Part shown: positions 23,071 to 28,091 of the stretch, one piece after another
Layout of the letters: each line of letters begins with the position of its first letter
Numbering within the stretch: position 1 is the first letter of the stretch
Source: a virus
Length of the DNA: 34,891 bases
Strand: one strand, 5' to 3'
Virus record (IMG/VR): IMGVR_UViG_3300035212_000537
Coordinates: 1 to 34,891 of that record
Translations under genes and position numbers: made by a program
Notes under the pieces: model-generated
The model's database searches: none
Told to the model about the DNA's origin: nothing
The model's input: only the letters and a program-made list of their open reading frames with translations

Positions 23071-23833
23071 TAGCGGAGGTGTTTTGTACGATGCTGACGC
23101 GCTTGCATTTATGACAGCCGCATCTATTACCGACAACACTCAAAAAACAGCAGTTAACACACTTGTAACTGATTTAAAGACGTACAACATTTGGACTAAA
23201 ATGAAAGCAATTTATCCATTTGTTGGTGGTAGTGCAACGAGTCATAAATGGAATTTAAAAGACCCAAGAGATTTAGATGTAGCATTTAGATTAACATTTA
23301 ATGGTGGTTGGACTCATAGCGCAACTGGAGCTTTACCAAACGGGACGACTGGTTATGCAGACACCTATTCAAGCCATATAACTGATAATAGTTCTATTTG
23401 GTACTATTCCAGAACAAATAACACAACAAATTCCATAGAAATGGGGGTATATAATAACCCTTATTCTGACACGTTAATACATGGATATTTTAACACACTG
23501 ACTAATTTAGGTATTAAAGCCAATACGGGTGGCTATGTATTATACACTTCAACAACATCAGCTGGTTTTTTTGGCGCTAACAGAACATCTAATGTACTAT
23601 TAAATGGATGGCACAATGGTGTTAAAAAAGGAACAAATACAAATGCATCATCATTAGATGCGATAACTAAAAGTATATGGTTGGGTGGTTATAACTCAAA
23701 TGCTGGTCTTGCAGCTCCATCTAATAAAGAAGCAGCATTTGCATCAATTTGCGATGGTTTAACAGACACTGAAGCAGAAAACTTATACACAGCAGTTCAA
23801 GAATTTAACACAACTTTATCTCGTCAAGTATAA
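23039..23833 (+). CDS. Fibre or LamG-like virion protein
   Basis: The 264-residue protein has LYDADALAFMTAASITDN and KTYNIWTKMKAIYPFVGGSA. KWNLKDPRDLDVAFRLTF then precedes a beta-rich body with GWHNGVKKGTNTNA and WLGGYNSNAG. These segments are familiar from concanavalin-like appendage proteins common in Bacteroidota phages. It probably contributes to host surface contact. It sits just before the lysis genes, where fibre genes are often found. Confidence 0.6.
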   Translation: MILANHGIISSSGGVLYDADALAFMTAASITDNTQKTAVNTLVTDLKTYNIWTKMKAIYPFVGGSATSHKWNLKDPRDLDVAFRLTFNGGWTHSATGALPNGTTGYADTYSSHITDNSSIWYYSRTNNTTNSIEMGVYNNPYSDTLIHGYFNTLTNLGIKANTGGYVLYTSTTSAGFFGANRTSNVLLNGWHNGVKKGTNTNASSLDAITKSIWLGGYNSNAGLAAPSNKEAAFASICDGLTDTEAENLYTAVQEFNTTLSRQV

Positions 23834-24039
23834 TGAAAGTAAGACAATTAACAATAGAGCAAAAAAACACTTTAGTAGGTCAAACCTATGACGGTGTTCA
23901 ATTTTTCAACCCTACATTAGATGCTAACGGCGTATGGTTTATTTCAAATGAAGAGTATTTTAACTGCACAACGGATATACTATTCGGTTGGACTTTGCCC
24001 GAAATAGACTATAACCCAGTAATAACAGAATTACCGTAA
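23833..24039 (+). CDS. Small hypothetical protein after fibre gene
   Basis: The 68-residue protein begins MKVRQLTIEQKNTLVGQTYD and contains VWFISNEEYFNCTTDILFGW. Small proteins with the K-x-x-LT-x-E-Q-x-x-x-L-x-G-x-x-Y-D layout often accompany tail fibres. A chaperone role is possible. The TAATG overlaps on both sides indicate coupling. Confidence 0.6.
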   Translation: MKVRQLTIEQKNTLVGQTYDGVQFFNPTLDANGVWFISNEEYFNCTTDILFGWTLPEIDYNPVITELP

Positions 24040-24161
24040 TGAAGCGTAAGTTCTACTAGGGACAAATAATTAACAATAAAGTCGTTAAAACAGTATGGAG
24101 CGACTCAAGTAATCACATATTATTATATACAGATGGAAGTTTTGAAGTCATTAAAAAATAG
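24039..24161 (+). pseudogene. Small ORF interrupted by an in-frame TAG
   Basis: ATG at 24039 overlaps the previous stop as in a normal coupled gene. It reads MKRKFY, then TAG at 24057-24059. The same frame stays open for 33 codons with sensible protein character (GQIINNKVVKTVWSDSSNHI, then LLYTDGSFEVIKK) and stops at 24159. It looks like a small gene of about 40 residues broken by one amber codon, perhaps CAG or AAG to TAG, or read through. The holin start lies inside its end. Confidence 0.5.
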
Positions 24162-24339
24162 ATGGAACGCACCAACACCCGACTTTTGGAAGCGTGTGCA
24201 AAGTGTTGGAATAGCAATCGGAGGAATAGGAGCGGTGTTAATCGCTCCGCCTTTTGGTTTAGCAATTGCGCCTTATATGGTTGCAGTTGGTTCAGTAGCA
24301 GGAGTGTTATCACAATTGACAGTAGATGAGCAACGTTAA
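24133..24339 (+). CDS. Holin candidate
   Basis: The 68-residue protein has a basic N-terminus (MEVLKSLKNRWNAPTPDFWK) and two close hydrophobic segments, VGIAIGGIGAVLIAPP and APYMVAVGSVAGVLSQL. This is the form of small class II-type phage holins that open the inner membrane at lysis. It overlaps the endolysin candidate by 14 bases, the classic lysis order. The N-terminal WKAPTP-like motif recurs in Bacteroidota phages. Confidence 0.7.
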   Translation: MEVLKSLKNRWNAPTPDFWKRVQSVGIAIGGIGAVLIAPPFGLAIAPYMVAVGSVAGVLSQLTVDEQR

Positions 24340-24913
24340 GAATTACACAGATAAACAGATACTTGATAGAGTAAAAAGTTTAAAATCATTTAAATCAATT
24401 CCTGTTGGTTATTGGATAGTTGGTGTAAGGTCAAACGAGGACGCACCAAACAAGTACGATGATAAGTTTTACTTATTCAATGGTGATCAATTTGTGAAAG
24501 TTGTTACAGGAACTACTAACCCTGGTACACCAATATTACAAGGAGGCTATCTTAAGTACAACAAGGTAGGTGCAGCAGTTGTTAAATCAAACGAATGGTA
24601 TTACGATGTTTGGAAGTTTGGATTGCATCAAGGTAAGATGCCCGCATTACGTCAAGTTGGTAACTTCATCGTATACCGTGACGGTGATAAAGATGGTAAA
24701 AGTGAAGAAATAGGATTGCCAATCGTTGGAAGTGGTTACGGAATCAACTTTCATACGATTTCAAATGATTTATCAGTTAGAATTGTTGGCGAGAATATTG
24801 GTAACTATTCAGCAGGTTGTCAAGTATGCAATAATGTAGAGCAGTATAGAATGATAATTAACATGGTTAAAAATCAAAATCGTGTTACATATTGTTTATT
24901 GGAGGAATTTTAG
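24326..24913 (+). CDS. Endolysin candidate with L,D-transpeptidase-like motif
   Basis: In this 195-residue protein residues 27-105 form a conserved beta-rich region (GYWIVGVRSNEDAPNKYDD). YRDGDKDGKSEE near residue 117 looks like a Ca2+-binding loop. The C-terminal YGINFHTIS…YSAGCQV carries His143 and Cys165 in the spacing and context of YkuD-type L,D-transpeptidase or carboxypeptidase sites. It follows the holin, so it probably attacks peptidoglycan cross-links or peptides. It has no signal peptide, which fits holin-dependent release. Its last codons are duplicated by the GIY-YIG gene behind it. Confidence 0.6.
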   Translation: MSNVKNYTDKQILDRVKSLKSFKSIPVGYWIVGVRSNEDAPNKYDDKFYLFNGDQFVKVVTGTTNPGTPILQGGYLKYNKVGAAVVKSNEWYYDVWKFGLHQGKMPALRQVGNFIVYRDGDKDGKSEEIGLPIVGSGYGINFHTISNDLSVRIVGENIGNYSAGCQVCNNVEQYRMIINMVKNQNRVTYCLLEEF

Positions 24914-24921
24914 TATCTTTA
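24895..24921 (+). repeat. 27-bp near-repeat, endolysin end copy
   Basis: This region covers the LLEEF-stop codons and eight following bases. It matches 25499-25525 at 24 of 27 positions, in the same reading phase. See the GIY-YIG gene. Confidence 0.85.
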
Positions 24922-24932
24922 TAAAAAAAAAG

Positions 24933-25517
24933 ATGAACAATATTTACTACATATACTTCCATATTAATCCATTAACCAATAAGGTTTTTTACGTTGGTAA
25001 AGGAAAATTAAAAAGAGCTTTTGACAGAAGAAAAAGAAGTGATTATTGGAATAATGTAGTTAATAAATACGGATATATAGTAGATATTGTTCACTCTAAT
25101 TTAAGTGAGGAAAAAGCATTTGAATTAGAAATAATGTATATCAAAAGATTTGGAATTAAAAATTTAGTAAATTCAACTATTGGAGGAAGTGGTGGAGATA
25201 CAATAAGTTTAAATCCAAATAGAGATATTATAGTTGAAAAACAAAAAAAGTATGCTAATGATAATAGAGAATTATTATCTAAAAGAGCAAAAGATGCGTG
25301 GACTCCCGAGTTTAGAAAAAATCAAATAGAAAAACAAAGTAAAAATCCTTTAATGGCTATTGATTTAGAAACAGGATTTCCAATCTTTGCTATTAATTCA
25401 AAAGATTTATCTGAACAATTAAAAGTTAAGCATTCTACATTAAGAACTGCTAAATGCTACAACTATAATTTAAAGCATAGATACATAATAAAAGAGGATT
25501 TATTAGAAGAATTTTAG
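24933..25517 (+). CDS. GIY-YIG homing endonuclease
   Basis: In this 194-residue protein, residues 1-75 carry the GIY-YIG nuclease core: YYIYFHINP…VFYVGKGKLKRA, followed by EKAFELEIMYIKRFG with the catalytic Glu. The C-terminal part (AIDLETGFPIFAINSKDLSE) looks like a NUMOD-type DNA-binding helix repeat. The start is the ATG at 24933; an upstream in-frame start at 24882 lies inside the endolysin and adds no nuclease sequence. The gene is AT-rich and has its own terminator. Its last codons copy those of the endolysin, a sign of recent insertion. Confidence 0.88.
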   Translation: MNNIYYIYFHINPLTNKVFYVGKGKLKRAFDRRKRSDYWNNVVNKYGYIVDIVHSNLSEEKAFELEIMYIKRFGIKNLVNSTIGGSGGDTISLNPNRDIIVEKQKKYANDNRELLSKRAKDAWTPEFRKNQIEKQSKNPLMAIDLETGFPIFAINSKDLSEQLKVKHSTLRTAKCYNYNLKHRYIIKEDLLEEF

Positions 25518-25525
25518 TATATTTA
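25499..25525 (+). repeat. 27-bp near-repeat, GIY-YIG end copy
   Basis: This region encodes the GIY-YIG ending LLEEF-stop and matches 24895-24921 at 24 of 27 positions. The copies flank the whole endonuclease gene, 604 bases apart. Confidence 0.85.
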
Positions 25526-25538
25526 CAATGTGTTTTGT

Positions 25539-25568
25539 AGCGGTTAAGAAATTAATCGCTTTTTTTTT
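25539..25568 (+). terminator. Rho-independent terminator after GIY-YIG gene
   Basis: AGCGGTTA pairs with TAATCGCT (one G-T pair) around a six-base loop and is followed by nine T. It ends the lysis and endonuclease transcript just before the next promoter. Confidence 0.88.
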
Positions 25569-25578
25569 GCTTAAAAGT

Positions 25579-25608
25579 TTGCGCATTAATAATAAATGTT
25601 TAAATTTG
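25579..25608 (+). promoter_or_regulatory. Bacteroidota-type promoter TTG-N19-TAAATTTG
   Basis: TTG at 25579-25581 and TAAATTTG at 25601-25608 have exactly 19 bases between them, matching the -33/-7 consensus. Transcription would begin near 25615 and feed the small-gene operon starting at 25634. It lies 10 bases after a terminator. Confidence 0.85.
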
Positions 25609-25633
25609 TAACATAATTAAAAACATAAACACA

Positions 25634-25924
25634 ATGGAAGCAACAATTTTAACCAACTTAAAAGACAGCAGAGGTGTAGTTGAAAGTAGATTCAATGAGC
25701 TAAATGTTGTTTTTTCAAAGCAAGATTTTTTTAAAGTAGTTTTTGACCACTTTGAAAACTTAAGCAAAATAATGATAAACAAGATTTTAAAAAGTAACAC
25801 ACTATTTGCTACCGAGTTACATAAGGCTTGCGAAAAAGCTGAGTATAAAGCACATGAAGTAAATAGAAAGAGTAATTTTAACATGATGATTAAAAATCAA
25901 AAAACAAACACATACAACGGATGA
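25634..25924 (+). CDS. Small helical hypothetical protein, first gene of promoter-driven operon
   Basis: The 96-residue protein (MEATILTNLKDSRGVVESRF start) is mainly helical with a basic end. No family is recognised. Its place directly behind a consensus promoter suggests early expression by host RNA polymerase, so a host-takeover or early regulatory role is possible. It overlaps the next ATG by 4 bases. Confidence 0.7.
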   Translation: MEATILTNLKDSRGVVESRFNELNVVFSKQDFFKVVFDHFENLSKIMINKILKSNTLFATELHKACEKAEYKAHEVNRKSNFNMMIKNQKTNTYNG

Positions 25925-26094
25925 AAACAGCAGATTTAATTGAAAGTCAAATTACCGAAATCAGAGAGTTTTTTGGCTATGGCAACAAAAGCGAAAAAAT
26001 TCCTTACTCGGAGGAGCTTGTAACAGAAACACAGAAAGTAGTCGGCGAAAATTATTTATTCATTTTAAAAATTATGGGATATGAAGCACGCTAA
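25921..26094 (+). CDS. Small hypothetical protein
   Basis: A 57-residue frame runs from MKTADLIESQITEIREFFGY to KIMGYEAR. It is helical and acidic. It starts with an ATGA overlap and overlaps the next membrane protein by 14 bases. No function is recognised. Confidence 0.6.
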   Translation: MKTADLIESQITEIREFFGYGNKSEKIPYSEELVTETQKVVGENYLFILKIMGYEAR

Positions 26095-26236
26095 GAAATT
26101 AATATACGCATTGATTTGCATTATCATTGTTGGATTTGTAAATCAATATTGGAACGCATCGACTGCATTTTGGATTGGATTTGGATTATTTGGTTGGACA
26201 TTAACAGGATTAAGCTATGAAAAAGATAATAAATAA
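26081..26236 (+). CDS. Small two-helix membrane protein
   Basis: A 51-residue frame begins MKHAKKLIYALICIIIVGFV and has a second hydrophobic segment FWIGFGLFGWTLTGL, separated by a short polar turn. It is likely an inner-membrane hairpin. In an early operon it could be a superinfection-exclusion or membrane-modifying protein, or a holin or antiholin acting with the lysozyme-like protein downstream. It overlaps both neighbours. Confidence 0.65.
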   Translation: MKHAKKLIYALICIIIVGFVNQYWNASTAFWIGFGLFGWTLTGLSYEKDNK

Positions 26237-26546
26237 AATATTTAACGTTGATACGCTAATCATTCCCTCAGACGTTGATTTTACAAAGATTGACAGCGAT
26301 AGTGTATACGCATCGTTTGAAGAGCTTAGAGAACGTTTATATATTAATGACGGGCTTGTTTATAGTGAAGATGGTGACCGCATCTGCACAACAATGGAGT
26401 TAGAGCAGTTTGATGAGTTTGCAGAACTAAACAAATGTATTACGTGTAGCGGATCAGGTGAGTACATGGTGACCGATTACGATCAAGATGCACCATTTCA
26501 AAACATTTTAATAAATTGCTATTGTGAGAAGCCCTACGAGTTATGA
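26217..26546 (+). CDS. Hypothetical protein with possible zinc site
   Basis: The 109-residue acidic protein (MKKIINKIFNVDTLIIPSDV start) has CITCSGSGEY near residue 74 and NCYCEKP near the end. Together these could form a C-x-x-C/C-x-C zinc-ribbon-like site (DnaJ-like CxxCxGxG spacing in the first). No family is recognised. It overlaps both neighbouring genes by about 20 bases. Confidence 0.65.
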   Translation: MKKIINKIFNVDTLIIPSDVDFTKIDSDSVYASFEELRERLYINDGLVYSEDGDRICTTMELEQFDEFAELNKCITCSGSGEYMVTDYDQDAPFQNILINCYCEKPYEL

Positions 26547-26832
26547 ATATATTTACGAGCGTGTACGTAATATGTTGGAATCAGGTTGGATTCAGTTAGA
26601 CATCGCAAAACATTTAAATTTACCCGTATCTGTTGTCGGTCACGCAATAGCAAAATGGGAAGGAAAAAAGTATATAACAAGCCTATATTTTGGCTACAAA
26701 AACGAAGCATACAATGAAGAAGATTACATTTATAAAACCCCTACTTATGACGAGCTTTCTGATGATGAGCAAGCTATCTATCGGTCAATTGAGTTTACAG
26801 CAAATCAAGGACAAAGGGATAAAACATCCTGA
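26524..26832 (+). CDS. Small HTH protein
   Basis: In this 102-residue protein, residues 12-50 (RNMLESGWIQLDIAKHLNLP then VSVVGHAIAKWEG) fit a helix-turn-helix. The C-terminal part is acidic and Tyr-rich (YIYKTPTYDELSDDEQ). It may be a DNA-binding regulator of the early operon or the origin just downstream. The GTG at 26524 is chosen because it overlaps the upstream gene. An ATG at 26572 would cut off the first 16 residues but keep the HTH. The 3' part overlaps the lysozyme-like gene by 119 bases. Confidence 0.6.
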   Translation: MRSPTSYEYIYERVRNMLESGWIQLDIAKHLNLPVSVVGHAIAKWEGKKYITSLYFGYKNEAYNEEDYIYKTPTYDELSDDEQAIYRSIEFTANQGQRDKTS

Positions 26833-27079
26833 GATTGTTTACGCACAATACAGGCTTGAAACAGGAAACGGTAAGAGCAGAGCATTTCGAGAGTACAACA
26901 ACGCGTTCGGATTCACGTTAAAAGGCAAATTAATGCGATTTAAGAGCGTTACTGAGTGCGTGGAGTATTACAAGACGTGGCAGGATAAAAGATACGTTAA
27001 AGGGGATTATTACGTATTCTTGCAGAAAATAGGATATGCGGAAGAGGAAGGATATATTCAAATGTTAAAACAATTTTAA
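26714..27079 (+). CDS. Secreted glucosaminidase or lysozyme-like protein
   Basis: In the 121-residue form starting at the ATG at 26714, residues 1-24 (MKKITFIKPLLMTSFLMMSK) form a signal peptide, with likely cleavage before Q25. The rest contains HPEIVYAQYRLETGNGKS, with Glu49 in the position of the catalytic acid of glucosaminidase/lysozyme-like folds. YNNAFGFTLKGK and ECVEYYKTWQDKRY follow, a pattern common to these phage peptidoglycan hydrolases. It would reach the periplasm without a holin. An upstream ATG at 26690 is possible but would spoil the signal peptide. A terminator follows. Confidence 0.75.
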   Translation: MKKITFIKPLLMTSFLMMSKLSIGQLSLQQIKDKGIKHPEIVYAQYRLETGNGKSRAFREYNNAFGFTLKGKLMRFKSVTECVEYYKTWQDKRYVKGDYYVFLQKIGYAEEEGYIQMLKQF

Positions 27080-27106
27080 GTATGCACTACAATTGGTAAC
27101 CAACTA

Positions 27107-27132
27107 AACCGACCTAACAAGTCGGTTTTTTT
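27107..27132 (+). terminator. Rho-independent terminator
   Basis: AACCGAC pairs with GTCGGTT around CTAACAA and is followed by a T run. It closes the operon begun at 25634. The palindrome TTGGTAACCAA just upstream could be a small operator. Confidence 0.9.
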
Positions 27133-27203
27133 ATTGAAATGTACTTTTTAAAATCAATCTGTACTTACTTAAATAACTATAAAACAATATGTTAATGCAA
27201 AAT

Positions 27204-27407
27204 AGTACGAGTACGAATTGAAATTCCCTATGCTGTATATATTACGGTACTATTATATATTTATTCATATAAAAAATATATTTATTCTTACCGCTTTTTT
27301 AAAAAAAAACAGCTAAAAAATGTGTTCGATTCGTACTATTGAGTATAATAGATTGATAAATAGACTTTTACACGCAACAGATTACGCAACAGATACAGTA
27401 CGAATCG
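27204..27407. other. Candidate replication origin with iterons
   Basis: This non-coding stretch holds copies of AGTACGAAT-type sites: AGTACG plus AGTACGAAT in tandem (27204-27218), CGATTCGTACT (27327-27337, reverse) and AGTACGAATCG (27397-27407). The last two are perfect 11-bp inverted copies. Between them lie very AT-rich DNA (about 27253-27320) and the tandem 12-mer ACGCAACAGATT/A. Iterons, AT-rich DNA and a primase-helicase gene downstream together suggest the phage origin. An operator array is the main alternative. Confidence 0.5.
27372..27395. repeat. Tandem 12-bp repeat
   Basis: ACGCAACAGATT at 27372-27383 is followed directly by ACGCAACAGATA at 27384-27395, differing in the last base. 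It lies next to an AGTACGAATCG site inside the candidate origin. Confidence 0.9.
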
Positions 27408-27485
27408 TAAATTATACATCTTATTTAGAATCGTTTTAAATTAGTGTTGTTTTTTATTTAAGTGTATTTAATTAAAATAATTGTT

Positions 27486-27493
27486 TATATTTG
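27486..27493 (+). promoter_or_regulatory. Candidate promoter -7 box TATATTTG
   Basis: The -7 box is perfect, but no exact TTG lies 17-21 bases upstream, so it may be activator-dependent or weak. Transcription would start close to 27500, right at the switch-like leader RNA before the HNH and primase genes. Confidence 0.5.
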
Positions 27494-27502
27494 CATATCG
27501 AA

Positions 27503-27591
27503 GCATAGGAAACTCCGAAAAATATTTATTACAATTAAATTAAAAGCTATCTGATAAAGGTTTTCCTATGCACCTTTTGACGATGGCTTTT
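27503..27591 (+). promoter_or_regulatory. Switch-like leader RNA with loop-upstream pairing
   Basis: Three pairings can be drawn: AAAAGCTATC (27542-27551) with GATGGCTTTT (27582-27591), AAAGG (27556-27560) with CCTTT (27573-27577), and GCATAGGAAA (27503-27512) with TTTCCTATGC (27562-27571). The third uses nearly the whole 12-base loop of the hairpin. It therefore forms a pseudoknot or competes with the small stem. This lies between a -7 box and the HNH ATG. It may regulate the replication operon; no known riboswitch class was recognised. Confidence 0.5.
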
Positions 27592-27608
27592 TGATTTAAA
27601 AAAAAAAT

Positions 27609-28091
27609 ATGAACATTCAAGAAATTTGGAAGGACATCCCGGGATACGAAGGATTGTATCAAGTTAGTAATTTTGGTAGAGTAAAATCGTTTAAGAATAA
27701 AACAGAAAAGATTTTAAAACTAAGTATTTGTTCTCATGGTTATTATGTTATTACAATTAGGACTTACAAAAAAATAAGAGTCCATCAATTGGTAGCTATG
27801 GCTTTTTTAAACCATAAACCAAATGGATATAAAAAAGTAATTGACCATATTAATTCTGATAAATTAGATAACAGAGTTGAAAACTTACAAGTTGTTTCTC
27901 AAAGGTTTAATACTAGTAAAAGACAAGGTGTTTTTACAAGCAAGTACACAGGTGTTAGTTGGTTAAAAGACAGAAATAAATGGAGGGTTCAAATAAATAT
28001 AAATGGTAAAACAACATATTTAGGAGCATTCAACTGCGAATTAGCGGCAGCATTAGCATATCAAAACAAATTAAAACAAATAACATGTTAG
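27609..28091 (+). CDS. HNH homing endonuclease with NUMOD4 and AP2-like parts
   Basis: In this 160-residue protein, residues 1-45 (EIWKDIPGYEGLYQVSNFGR) match the NUMOD4 DNA-binding motif. Residues 57-105 are the HNH nuclease (VHQLVAMAFLNH, KVIDHINSDKLDNRVENLQV). Residues 107-155 (YTGVSWLKDRNKWRVQI, TYLGAFNCELAAALAY) look like an AP2-type DNA-binding domain. It probably cuts and spreads itself into a related site near the replication genes. Its stop overlaps the primase start by 7 bases, so insertion kept the operon intact. Confidence 0.9.
   Translation: MNIQEIWKDIPGYEGLYQVSNFGRVKSFKNKTEKILKLSICSHGYYVITIRTYKKIRVHQLVAMAFLNHKPNGYKKVIDHINSDKLDNRVENLQVVSQRFNTSKRQGVFTSKYTGVSWLKDRNKWRVQININGKTTYLGAFNCELAAALAYQNKLKQITC

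Noticed and set aside
24882-24932. Upstream start for the GIY-YIG gene
   Set aside because: The extra 17 residues are read from the endolysin end and an A-rich spacer; GIY-YIG proteins normally start just before the first core strand, as from 24933.
27609-28091. HNH gene as part of an IscB/OMEGA-type RNA-guided system using the leader RNA
   Set aside because: The protein is a NUMOD4-HNH-AP2 homing endonuclease of 160 residues with no RuvC part, so an RNA-guided role has no support.
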